Shown: positions 23,272 to 31,375 of the stretch, in pieces
Layout of the letters: every line of letters starts with the position of its first letter
How positions within the stretch are numbered: position 1 is the stretch's first letter
NCBI GenBank assembly: GCA_965368335.1
Contig: CBDUMN010000037.1
Coordinates: 1-32,371, forward strand
DNA from: CBDUMN01 sp965368335
GTDB lineage: Bacteria > Pseudomonadota > Alphaproteobacteria > Rhodospirillales > JAPHRK01
DNA length: 32,371 nt
Direction of reading: 5' to 3'
The notes under the pieces: generated by a model
The model's input: the letters and a program-made list of their open reading frames with translations, nothing else
Database searches by the model: none
What the model was told of the DNA's origin: nothing
Translations under genes and position numbers: made by a program

Positions 23272-23832
23272 ATGGCCGGGCGCGTGGTCGAGACCGAGAT
23301 GGACCGTGAAAAGGTTTATGCGATCGAGGGTGAAAATCGGCAGCTTCGCGACACCATTGCGACCTTGCGGGACCGCTTGGAGCAAGAAAAATTCAACAGC
23401 GAGCAGGCCGTCCAGAAAGCCATGGCTGAAGGGGCAAAGGAAGTCGCCCAACTGAAGGATACGGCCCAGGCCTTGCGCGACCAGTTGGAACATCTACGCT
23501 TGGAAGGTGAGCAGGCGGTCGGGTCGGCTGTTTCGGAGGGTAATAAAGAGGCGGCGCAATTGAAGGATACGGCCCAGGCCCTGCGTGATGAGTTGGAAAA
23601 AGTCCGCTTCGATGCCGATCAACGGGTTCAGCAGGCGGTTGTCGAGGCGCGCGCCGAGGCGGATGAACTAACAAAAACAATTTCCGCGCTGCGTGAACAA
23701 ATGGAACTGGAACGCGCCGATGCGGATGCCAAAATACAACGTATGGCTCGCGAGCAACGGGATGAACTGAAGCAATTGCAAGACACGATTGCGGGCTTGA
23801 GAGATCAGTTGGAGGGGAACGGTGGAAGCTAG
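23272..23832 (+). CDS. Coiled-coil protein built of 36-residue repeats
   Basis: A 186-residue, almost wholly helical, soluble protein of no family I recognise. After residue 23 it consists of four consecutive 36-residue units (24-59, 60-95, 96-131, 132-167) and half of a fifth (168-181). Each opens with QLkDT-x2-aLRdqlE and continues with a charged stretch around xEQAVxxAxxE. It has no signal peptide or membrane segment. GGGA (23261-23264) lies seven bases before the ATG. The stop overlaps the start of the adenylate cyclase gene, so the two are translated together. The likely role is scaffold or dimerisation partner of the cyclase, inferred only from this coupling. Confidence 0.85.
   Translation: MAGRVVETEMDREKVYAIEGENRQLRDTIATLRDRLEQEKFNSEQAVQKAMAEGAKEVAQLKDTAQALRDQLEHLRLEGEQAVGSAVSEGNKEAAQLKDTAQALRDELEKVRFDADQRVQQAVVEARAEADELTKTISALREQMELERADADAKIQRMAREQRDELKQLQDTIAGLRDQLEGNGGS
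23341..23829 (+). repeat. 108-base tandem repeats inside the coiled-coil gene
   Basis: Units at 23341-23448, 23449-23556, 23557-23664 and 23665-23772, then a partial unit to 23829. Units 2 and 3 share 20 identical bases (TGAAGGATACGGCCCAGGCC); units 1, 4 and 5 are more diverged, so the array is old but still recognisable at the DNA level. Confidence 0.85.
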
Positions 23833-26134
23833 CGTCGCTAAAAAGAAAAGGGAGGCCGCCAACGCGAAGAAAGCAGCCCAGGCGCTGGTGCGCGAAGAGG
23901 CGAAGCGTCTACGCCGGGCGGAAATGTTGCTCGATGTTTCTCACACTGTCGCCGGGATTGAAACGCTTGAAGAAGTGCTGGAAACTCTGGTGGAGATTGC
24001 CGCCCGAGAAACCAAGTCCGAACGCGGAACGCTTTTTTTAAACGACCCCCAAACCGGTGAACTCTATTCCCGGGTTGCTATGGGCACCCACCGTCGGGAA
24101 ATCAGGTTGCTCAATAACAGCGGGATTGCCGGCGCCGTCTTTTCGACGGGCGAGCCTGAAATTATCGAAGACGCTTATGAAGACGACCGTTTCAATCACA
24201 CGGTCGATAAAACCACCGGCTTTACGACCCGCAACATCCTCTGCGTTCCCATCAGGACGGTGAAGGGTGAGATCATTGGCGTCGCCCAGATGCTCAACAA
24301 GTTGAAGGATGCGCGGTTTACAAAGGAGGATCAGTCGGTCCTCCAGGCGATAACCACCCAGGCCGCCATTACCTTGCAAAGCGCGCAGTACGCCGAAGAT
24401 ATGCAGCGCTCCCGTATGCAAGAGCTTGAGTTTCTCGATATCGTCGCCGACCTGACGTCGGAAATCGATCTGAAGGAACTGTTACGCAAAGTGATGAGCG
24501 AAGCCACCCGGATGCTCAACGCCGACCGCTCCACCTTGTTTCTCAATGATGAGAAGACCAATGAGCTGTGGTCGCAGGTGGGCGAGGGGTTGGAAACCAC
24601 CCAAATTCGTTTCCCCAACCATCTGGGCATTGCCGGGGCGGTTTTCACCTCATCGGAAACGGTCAATATTCCCCATGCTTACGCCGACCTGCGGTTCAAC
24701 CCGGCGTTCGATAAGCAAACAGGCTTCTTCACGCGCTCCATCCTTTGCGTTCCGGTGATCAATAAGGAAGGCAAGACCATCGGTGTGACGCAGGTGCTCA
24801 ATAAGCGTGGCGGTCCCTTTACCGAAGAAGATGAATCCCGGCTCAAGGCCTTTACCGCTCAAGTGTCCATTGGCCTCGAAAACGCCAAGCTCTTCGCCGA
24901 CGTTCAGGCGATGAAAAACTATAACGAAAGCATGCTCGAAAGTATGTCCAACGGCGTGATCACCATGGACGAAGAGCGCAAGATTGTTACCTGCAACGCG
25001 GCCGGTCTCAGGCTGTTTAATGTTGAGCCGGAAGATATTCTCGAAAAGCAGGCGGAAGAGTTTTTCGTTGAGCAAAACGCCTGGCTGATTGAAAAAATCG
25101 ACCGGGTTGATGAAACCCTTGAGTCCGCAAATTTTATGGACGCCAGTCTCAAAGGTGAGGAAGACCTGTCGGTTAACCTGACGGTGTTGCCTTTATTCGA
25201 TGAAGAAAAGAAAAAGCTCGGGACCATGCTGATGATCGAAGACATCAGCTCGGAAAAACGGGTCAAGTCGACCATGGCGCGTTATATGGACCCGGCTTTG
25301 GCCGATCAGTTGCTGGGCAGTGGTGAGGAAATTTTGGGTGGTGCGAGCACTGAAGCGACCATCCTCTTCTCCGATATCCGCAGCTTTACTACCCTGACCG
25401 AAGAGTTGGGCGCGCAGGGAACGGTCAGTCTACTCAACGAATATTTTACGTTAATGGTGGATTGCATCACCGAAGAAGAGGGGATGCTCGACAAGTTTAT
25501 CGGTGACGCCATCATGGCCGCCTTCGGTATTCCCATCGCTCATGGCGACGATGAAGACCGCGCCATGCGCTCGGCCATTTCCATGCTCACGGTTTTGCAG
25601 GAGTTCAATGCCGACCGTCTCAAGCGTGATGTGCATCCGGTCAATATCGGAATCGGTCTGAACACCGATGCGGTGGTTTCGGGGAACATCGGGTCCCCAA
25701 AGCGTATGGACTATACGGTGATTGGCGACGGCGTGAACCTGGCGGCGCGTCTTGAAAGTGCCTGTAAGCAATACAACGCCAAACTGCTGATCAGCGAAAA
25801 CACTTACGGAAAGCTCAAAGGGACCTACCGAATTCGCGATGTGGACGATGTGATCGTAAAAGGGAAAACCAAGCCGGTTCGGGTCTATGAGGTTATGGAT
25901 TTCCACAACGAAGAATCTTACCCCAACCTGATCGACGGGCTCAACTACTTCAAATCGGGCCGTGAACTCTATCATGCCGGTGAGTTCGAAAAGGCGATCA
26001 AGTCTTTCAAACAGGTCCTCAAGGTGAATGCCGAGGATAAATTGGCCGAAACCTACATCGGCCGCTGTGAACACCTGATTGAAGAGCATCCAGGGGGGGC
26101 TTGGGATGGTGTCTGGGTGATGACCAGTAAGTAA
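23822..26134 (+). CDS. Class III adenylate cyclase with GAF-GAF-PAS sensory module
   Basis: A 770-residue soluble protein: basic helix (1-35), GAF-A (about 40-190), GAF-B (about 208-360), PAS (about 366-478), class III cyclase domain (about 510-692) and a TPR-like end (about 700-755). Metal Asps are D518 (FSDIRSF) and D562 (FIGDAIM). K558 and T632 form the Lys/Thr purine-selecting pair seen in bacterial adenylate cyclases, and N639 and R643 (NLAARLES) stabilise the transition state, so cAMP synthesis is expected. GAF-B has a full NKFDE-type signature (N327, K328, F333, D337, E338), and GAF-A lacks only the final Glu. The layout matches cyanobacterial CyaB1, whose GAF-B binds cAMP. The GTG start overlaps the preceding gene; GGAGGGG lies four bases before it. 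Confidence 0.92.
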   Translation: MEASVAKKKREAANAKKAAQALVREEAKRLRRAEMLLDVSHTVAGIETLEEVLETLVEIAARETKSERGTLFLNDPQTGELYSRVAMGTHRREIRLLNNSGIAGAVFSTGEPEIIEDAYEDDRFNHTVDKTTGFTTRNILCVPIRTVKGEIIGVAQMLNKLKDARFTKEDQSVLQAITTQAAITLQSAQYAEDMQRSRMQELEFLDIVADLTSEIDLKELLRKVMSEATRMLNADRSTLFLNDEKTNELWSQVGEGLETTQIRFPNHLGIAGAVFTSSETVNIPHAYADLRFNPAFDKQTGFFTRSILCVPVINKEGKTIGVTQVLNKRGGPFTEEDESRLKAFTAQVSIGLENAKLFADVQAMKNYNESMLESMSNGVITMDEERKIVTCNAAGLRLFNVEPEDILEKQAEEFFVEQNAWLIEKIDRVDETLESANFMDASLKGEEDLSVNLTVLPLFDEEKKKLGTMLMIEDISSEKRVKSTMARYMDPALADQLLGSGEEILGGASTEATILFSDIRSFTTLTEELGAQGTVSLLNEYFTLMVDCITEEEGMLDKFIGDAIMAAFGIPIAHGDDEDRAMRSAISMLTVLQEFNADRLKRDVHPVNIGIGLNTDAVVSGNIGSPKRMDYTVIGDGVNLAARLESACKQYNAKLLISENTYGKLKGTYRIRDVDDVIVKGKTKPVRVYEVMDFHNEESYPNLIDGLNYFKSGRELYHAGEFEKAIKSFKQVLKVNAEDKLAETYIGRCEHLIEEHPGGAWDGVWVMTSK

Positions 26135-26201
26135 CTTTTTCTCGGAACTCCAACCGTGCTAACAAAATATAAAATAGCTTGCCTCCATAAAAGGAGACAG
26201 G

Positions 26202-27308
26202 TTGATACTTCTTGGTGGGTACGCTTTGAACGACAAGCTTGAAATTGATTTTGGCAGTGAGGAAACAACCCTCAAGCCCTTGCCGCTTGAAGATGATCGG
26301 GATGCGCTCTACGCTTTGCCGCTTTCTCTCGTCCCGCTGGAAACCAAACCTCTGCGCACGGCGCGAATGATCAAGAACATGCGCCTTGAGTCTGTCGTGG
26401 AGGTATTTCACGACGATGACATGGGCAGCGGTCAATTCTACATCACCGAACTCGGGCATCTTTTCGAATGGCCCGAAACGGCCGATTACCCGGACCGCAG
26501 CCTTTTGATGCAGCTTTCTCTTCTGCCCAGCTACGATGTTTATAGTTTGCGTATGTCGTTGCGACGCGCCGGTGTGCAGATCAACGATATCAATGATCTG
26601 CAGCTTTCCCAGGCCAAGCAGGAAGAGCTGAATCGTTATATGACGACTTTCACCCGCCCGCTAATCACACGGATCTATGGCGGAACCGACGTTCAGGTGG
26701 ACGACTTCGAGGATATTCTCAGGCTGTTCAAGTATCCCGACAAAGGCAAGGCTATGGAGTCTTTAAGGCTCATGGCCGAAGGGCTGGGGATCGATGTTTA
26801 TGAAGTGCCCCAATTCCTTGAGGATTATGGCGATATTTTTCTCTCGTTGTCCTACTACCGCCAGTGTCTCGATACCATTGAGCCATTGATCGAGAACTTC
26901 ATTACCTCCATGCGGGAGATTAAGGATAATTGGCAGCTTAAGCAGGACCGTCATTTGATGAAGACCTGTGAAACGGTGGAAGCGACGCTCAACAATCTAA
27001 CGGCGGAAATTTCAGGCCGGTTCGAAAACTTCGACCGCAGCACTTCGGAAATGTGGAACGACATCAGCGCAACGCGTTTTCGGAAAGTTGAAAGTCTGAT
27101 TAAGAACTATCATGTCACCACCGGTGGCATTCTCTGCGCCTTGTGGGTCAAAATGGACCATTGGCAGCGGATGTTCCCCAAGAAGGATATGGGCGGTCCG
27201 ATTAAGAAAGCCGAGTTTATCATGGCCGAGATGCGCCAGGGCCTCGATAAAATTAAGAATATTGAAAAAAATGCTCCCATGTTGGCCGACTTGGAAGATG
27301 ATGATTAA
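26202..27308 (+). CDS. Unrecognised 368-residue protein downstream of the cyclase
   Basis: I do not recognise this family. The start is a TTG with AGGAG five bases upstream; the next in-frame alternative is a TTG at 26226. There is no signal peptide or membrane helix. Residues 1-50 are loop-rich and acidic. Residues 55-90 look mixed alpha/beta (VVEVFHDDDMGSGQFYITEL), and 95-260 are mostly helical. Residues 220-355 contain long amphipathic helices with many charged residues and Trp/Tyr, ending in an acidic ADLEDDD. The gene begins 67 bases after the cyclase with no terminator between, so it probably belongs to the same unit. It could be a regulator or effector of cAMP signalling, or a cytoskeleton-like partner; nothing in the sequence decides. 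Confidence 0.8.
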   Translation: MILLGGYALNDKLEIDFGSEETTLKPLPLEDDRDALYALPLSLVPLETKPLRTARMIKNMRLESVVEVFHDDDMGSGQFYITELGHLFEWPETADYPDRSLLMQLSLLPSYDVYSLRMSLRRAGVQINDINDLQLSQAKQEELNRYMTTFTRPLITRIYGGTDVQVDDFEDILRLFKYPDKGKAMESLRLMAEGLGIDVYEVPQFLEDYGDIFLSLSYYRQCLDTIEPLIENFITSMREIKDNWQLKQDRHLMKTCETVEATLNNLTAEISGRFENFDRSTSEMWNDISATRFRKVESLIKNYHVTTGGILCALWVKMDHWQRMFPKKDMGGPIKKAEFIMAEMRQGLDKIKNIEKNAPMLADLEDDD

Positions 27309-27608
27309 GTTATCTGTTTGAAATAAAACAGAAATAACAGGCTGTCATATTTTTTAGAAAAAAAGTAATTTTAATTCTTGTTTGCAGCTGGCGCGCTCCC
27401 TATCTCTATTGGCAGACGTTCTCTAACGTTCCTCCCTCTTCAAGCCCCCGACCTAGTGTGCGGGGGCTTTTTTTATCCACGGCTCCCGACTTGTTTACGT
27501 TTTCGGCATTGTGTTAACCTAATCGTTAATTGGGCGGCGCTTGTTGTGTCGCCATCTCTAAGGCAGGATAAGCACAAGCCTGAAAATAAAGGCAGGGAGA
27601 GCGGTTCT
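27309..27608. other. 300-base spacer between the cyclase cassette and the TPP-enzyme operon
   Basis: No gene is visible. It begins with an imperfect hairpin (GTTATCTGTTT at 27309-27319 with AAACAGAAATAAC at 27326-27338), then an AT-rich stretch. A strong terminator follows at 27442-27474. Beyond it are an inverted repeat TTAAC-6-GTTAA (27514-27529) that could be an operator, and the ribosome site AGGGAG (27595-27600). I could not find a convincing promoter. Confidence 0.5.
27442..27474 (+). terminator. Rho-independent terminator downstream of the cyclase cassette
   Basis: AAGCCCCCG (27442-27450) pairs with CGGGGGCTT (27461-27469) over nine bases, with a ten-base loop, followed by seven T (27468-27474). 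It closes the 23272-27308 cassette. Confidence 0.9.
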
Positions 27609-29333
27609 ATGAAGAAACGCGGATCGGAAATCGTCGTTCAGGCGCTGGAGGATGCTGGTGCTACTTTAGCCTTCGGTATTCCTGGCACCCATAATATCGA
27701 GCTTTATGACGCTATGGCCCAGTCGGACAAAGTGACGCCCGTACTGGTGACCGATGAGCAGTCGGCCTCTTTTATGGCCGATGCGGTATCGCGGAGTTCG
27801 AAAAGTGTCGGTGTGGTCAATGTAGTGCCTGGAGCGGGGGTCAGTCATTGTCTTTCCGGGGTGGCGGAATCATTCATGGACACCATTCCTTTGGTCGTCC
27901 TGACCGCAGGAATTCGCAACGATACAGGTGCGGCTTACCAGTTGCATGACGTCGATCAACTGGCGATGCTCAAGCCGGTCACCAAGGCGACCTTCAAGGT
28001 TGAAGAGCCGAGCAGCCTTTACAAAACCGTTCGAGAGGCCTTCGACTTGGCGAAAGACGGCGCGCCTGGTCCCGTCGCCGTAGAAATCCCGGCCAATTAC
28101 TACATGCTGGTTCAAAATGTAGAGCAAACGCCCTATCAGGGAGGGGGAATGCGCAGGCCCGCTCCGGCAGGCGATTTGCTTAATCAGGCTGCCGCGTTGC
28201 TCAAAGGCGCAAAACGGCCGATGATCTATGTGGGCAACGGTGCGCGGGATGCTTTGGACGAGCTTATGGCCGTGGCTGAGCGTCTGGGAGCGCCGGTGGC
28301 GACGACCCTTCAAGGAAAAGGCGTTTTTCCCGAAGATCATCCTCTCTGGTTATGGAACGGGTTCGGAAAATCAGCGCCTAAGTTCGTGCGTGAAATCTCC
28401 AAGGCCAGCGACTGCCTGTTGGCCATCGGTTGCCGGTTCGGTGAAGTGGCGACGGGAAGCTACGGAATGGACGCGCCGGAGAACATGATCCATGTGGATA
28501 TCGAGCCCGAAGTGTTCAACAAGAACTACCCGGCGAAGCTCGCCATAGAAGCCGATGCAGCGGTCTTTCTTTCAGCCTTAAGGGAGAAGCTTGGAGAAGG
28601 CGTAGCGGTTCGGAATGACCGGGAAGCCATCGCCAAGGGGCATGCGACTATTTTGACTGCGCGGAGAAAACAGACAAGTGATGGGCGGGTGCCACCTGCC
28701 GCTTTTTTTGCCGCCGTTGAGGAGGCTGCGGCAGAAGATGCCATTTATACCACCGACAGCGGCAATGGCACTTTCCTTGCTATGGAGCACCTGCGGCTGA
28801 AAAAGCCGGGCCGGTTTCTTGCGCCGGTGGATTATTCCTGCATGGGCTATGCCGTGCCCGCCGCCATTGGGGCCAAGGCGGCCAACCCGAACCGTGACGT
28901 GATCGCCTTTGCAGGCGATGGCGCTTTGCTGATGACCGGGCTCGAAGGCCTGACGGCGGCCAATTATGGGCTCGGCGTGGTGACCTTCGTTCTGCGCGAC
29001 AAGGAGTTGGCGCAAATTGCGCAGTTCCAAAATATTGCGCTGGCCCGTAAGACTTGTGCGGCCTTGCCTGAATTTGAGGTGCAAAAACTTGCCGAAGCGA
29101 CCAATAGCGCTTTTCTGGCGATGAACGGCGGTGACGATTTAAAAGCCATTGCTCGGGAAGCTTTGGAAATCGGTCGGAGCGGCAGGCCGGTTATGGTTGA
29201 TGTGGCGATTGATTATTCCCACAAAACCTTCTTTACCAAAGGTGTCGTCACCACCAACTTCTGGCGCTTGCCCTGGCAGGAGCGTTTGCGCTTCATCGGA
29301 CGAGCCGCCGGGCGGAGATTGGGAGCGAAATGA
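27609..29333 (+). CDS. Thiamine-diphosphate enzyme of the acetolactate synthase/2-oxoacid decarboxylase superfamily
   Basis: A 574-residue TPP enzyme with the standard three domains: PYR (about 1-170), central (about 190-325) and PP (about 365-540). The cofactor-activating Glu is E50 in TDEQSASFMADA. The TPP/Mg motif begins GDGALLM at 436 but ends VLRDKEL (R463, D464) where most relatives have Asn. The region matches acetolactate synthase-like proteins of unsettled activity. An adjacent aldehyde dehydrogenase gene suggests that it makes an aldehyde, as benzoylformate decarboxylase does. A basic, Trp/Arg-rich tail (about 550-574) is extra. The ATG at 27609 is preceded by AGGGAG at eight bases; an in-frame extension upstream crosses a terminator and is rejected. 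It overlaps the next gene as ATGA. Confidence 0.88.
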   Translation: MKKRGSEIVVQALEDAGATLAFGIPGTHNIELYDAMAQSDKVTPVLVTDEQSASFMADAVSRSSKSVGVVNVVPGAGVSHCLSGVAESFMDTIPLVVLTAGIRNDTGAAYQLHDVDQLAMLKPVTKATFKVEEPSSLYKTVREAFDLAKDGAPGPVAVEIPANYYMLVQNVEQTPYQGGGMRRPAPAGDLLNQAAALLKGAKRPMIYVGNGARDALDELMAVAERLGAPVATTLQGKGVFPEDHPLWLWNGFGKSAPKFVREISKASDCLLAIGCRFGEVATGSYGMDAPENMIHVDIEPEVFNKNYPAKLAIEADAAVFLSALREKLGEGVAVRNDREAIAKGHATILTARRKQTSDGRVPPAAFFAAVEEAAAEDAIYTTDSGNGTFLAMEHLRLKKPGRFLAPVDYSCMGYAVPAAIGAKAANPNRDVIAFAGDGALLMTGLEGLTAANYGLGVVTFVLRDKELAQIAQFQNIALARKTCAALPEFEVQKLAEATNSAFLAMNGGDDLKAIAREALEIGRSGRPVMVDVAIDYSHKTFFTKGVVTTNFWRLPWQERLRFIGRAAGRRLGAK

Positions 29334-30775
29334 TGGATACGGAACGGACCGCCTCTCTGGATGTGCCAGGTGCAGAGCGAATGAAGTCCGTCTTTGATCG
29401 GATGCGGGGCGCAACCCGTCACGGACGCGGTCCTGCGCTGAATGCGCGGCTGGAGAGTCTGGACCGTCTGAAGCGTTTGCTGATCGACAACAAAGATGCT
29501 TTTGTGGAAGCCTTGAATGAAGATTTCGGTTGTCGGTCCCGCCATGAAACTTTGATGGCCGAGGTTTTCGCCAGTGTTTCGAGCATCAAGCATATGCGCA
29601 AGAACCTGAGGCGCTGGATGCGGCCGAAGGGGCGAGCGGTTTCCTGGGTGTTCAAACCGGCTAAAGCGCGGATTCAGTATCAGCCTCTGGGGGTGGTCGG
29701 CGTGATCGTGCCCTGGAACTACCCGTTGTTCCTCGCTTTCGACCCTTTGGCGGCGGCTCTGGCGGCGGGCAATCGCGTTATGGTTAAGCCTTCCGAGTAT
29801 ACGCCGCGGACGTCGGCCCTGACTGCAAAGTTGCTGGCTGAGGCCTTCGATGAAGAGCTGGTTCATGTGGTTGAAGGCGGCCCCGATCTCGCCGAAGCTT
29901 TTTCGAGATTGCCGTTCGATCATCTGTTCTTTACCGGGTCGACTCAGGTCGGTCGATATGTGATGCGGGCCGCGGCTGAAAACCTGACGCCTGTGACGCT
30001 TGAATTGGGCGGCAAGTCTCCGGCTATTCTTTCCGAAGGTTTTCCCATCGATAAGGCGGTGCAAAAGATCGTAATCGGCAAACTGCTGAACGCTGGGCAG
30101 ACCTGTATCGCGCCTGATTATCTGCTTGTTCCCGCCGGAAGCATCGATGATGTGACGGCGGCGTTTGCGCGGATTGCCGGTGAGCATTATCCGTCCTTTG
30201 AGGGGAATGGCGATTATTCCTCCATCGTCAGTCAACGTCACTACGACCGCTTGAAAGAGCTTGTTGAGGACGCGAAGAACAAAGGGGCGATCATCATGGA
30301 GGTCAACCCGGCGGAGGAAACCTTCAAGCCGACGGGCCGCAAAATTCCACCGACCGTTTTAATCGGTGTGGATGGGACCATGCGGGTGATGCAGGAAGAA
30401 ATTTTCGGACCGCTTCTGCCCATCGTTCCTTATCAGACGCTGGATGAGGCTATCCGTTACGTCAACGAACGGCCCCGGCCCTTGGCGCTTTACTATTTCG
30501 ATGAGAACAAAGCCAATGTGGAGAAGGTGCTCGATGAGACCATATCCGGCGGCGTCACGATTAACGATACGGTGTTGCATGTGGCTCAGGATGATTTGCC
30601 TTTTGGTGGGGTGGGACCGAGCGGCATGGGGCATTATCACGGGTTTGAAGGGTTCGAAACTTTTTCCAAGAAAAAGCCGGTTTTTTTCCAGTCAAAATGG
30701 GCCGGGACCGCTATGCTCTATCCGCCTTACGGCAAGATCGCCAACCTGATGCTAAAAATCCTGATCGGCCGCTAG
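29330..30775 (+). CDS. Aldehyde dehydrogenase, coniferyl-aldehyde/class 3 type
   Basis: A 481-residue NAD(P)-dependent aldehyde dehydrogenase. It has VPWNYPLFL (N130), the NAD-binding FTGSTQVGR, the general base E225 in LELGGKSP and the catalytic C259 in NAGQTCIAPDY. The end (QDDLPFGGVGPSGMGHYHG, then YPPYGKIANLMLKILIGR) is of the class 3 / coniferyl aldehyde dehydrogenase (CalB) type, whose tails are often hydrophobic. It oxidises an aldehyde to a carboxylic acid; the true substrate is not known. Its start overlaps the stop of the TPP enzyme by four bases, so the two proteins are made in step. Confidence 0.93.
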   Translation: MMDTERTASLDVPGAERMKSVFDRMRGATRHGRGPALNARLESLDRLKRLLIDNKDAFVEALNEDFGCRSRHETLMAEVFASVSSIKHMRKNLRRWMRPKGRAVSWVFKPAKARIQYQPLGVVGVIVPWNYPLFLAFDPLAAALAAGNRVMVKPSEYTPRTSALTAKLLAEAFDEELVHVVEGGPDLAEAFSRLPFDHLFFTGSTQVGRYVMRAAAENLTPVTLELGGKSPAILSEGFPIDKAVQKIVIGKLLNAGQTCIAPDYLLVPAGSIDDVTAAFARIAGEHYPSFEGNGDYSSIVSQRHYDRLKELVEDAKNKGAIIMEVNPAEETFKPTGRKIPPTVLIGVDGTMRVMQEEIFGPLLPIVPYQTLDEAIRYVNERPRPLALYYFDENKANVEKVLDETISGGVTINDTVLHVAQDDLPFGGVGPSGMGHYHGFEGFETFSKKKPVFFQSKWAGTAMLYPPYGKIANLMLKILIGR

Positions 30776-30781
30776 AAACTG

Positions 30782-31375
30782 ATGACGAACCACCGGAAGC
30801 CGCTTTTTCCATCTTTGCCCGACCTCAACCGCCGCAGCTTTCTGAAATTGGGGGCCGCAGCACCGGTTGCTTTGTCGGCTTCATCGCTGACCGCTTTGCC
30901 ATTTGCCGATGCCTGGGCGTCTGTGGATATACCATCGTCCGAGCTGCGGTTCCTGGAACCCGGTGATGTGACCATTTTAACAGCGTTGATTCCCATTGTC
31001 CTAGCGGGAGCCCTCCCTGCGACCTTTGGGTCTGAGGATATGGCGGAAATAATTCGCCGCATTGACGGCTCTCTTGATCGATTGGCTCCTTACATCAAGG
31101 GCGAACTCAGATTGTTGTTGAACTTGATGGATATGGCGCCGGTGCGGGCGCTGCTGGCCCGGGTCTGGTCGCCGTGGGAGACGGCGACAGAATACGATCT
31201 GGATGCCTTTCTCGGCCGTTGGCGTGACAGCTCCATCCCGCAACTGCGCAGCGCCTATGCTGCACTCCATGAGATGATAACCTCTGCTTGGTATGGCGAG
31301 TCTGATTCCTGGGGGCGTATCGGCTATGCCGGGCCGCCCGATGTGGAACGTCCGATAGGGGAAGATCCTGCATGA
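30782..31375 (+). CDS. Tat-exported small subunit of a GMC-type dehydrogenase
   Basis: A 197-residue protein with a twin-arginine signal: NRRSFLKLG (16-24), a hydrophobic stretch of Ala/Leu/Ser and likely cleavage after AWA near residue 47. The mature part is helical, with PGDVTILTALIPIVLAG near its start, resembling the gluconate 2-dehydrogenase subunit 3 family. Such subunits are exported by Tat and carry a partner flavoprotein with no signal peptide of its own. The next gene, a GMC oxidoreductase without a signal, overlaps it as ATGA, which fits that model. It lies six bases after the aldehyde dehydrogenase gene. Confidence 0.8.
   Translation: MTNHRKPLFPSLPDLNRRSFLKLGAAAPVALSASSLTALPFADAWASVDIPSSELRFLEPGDVTILTALIPIVLAGALPATFGSEDMAEIIRRIDGSLDRLAPYIKGELRLLLNLMDMAPVRALLARVWSPWETATEYDLDAFLGRWRDSSIPQLRSAYAALHEMITSAWYGESDSWGRIGYAGPPDVERPIGEDPA

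Noticed and set aside
23393..23680. Minus-strand Pro-rich frame opposite the coiled-coil gene, which seems repetitive
   Set aside because: The repeats are the mirror of the 108-base coding repeats on the plus strand.
23341..23829. CRISPR-like or mobile repeat array
   Set aside because: The repeats are in frame, 108 bases long without spacers, and encode a regular helix.
27378..27608. N-terminal extension of the TPP enzyme
   Set aside because: It would cross a strong terminator (27442-27474), and the family N-terminus begins at 27609.
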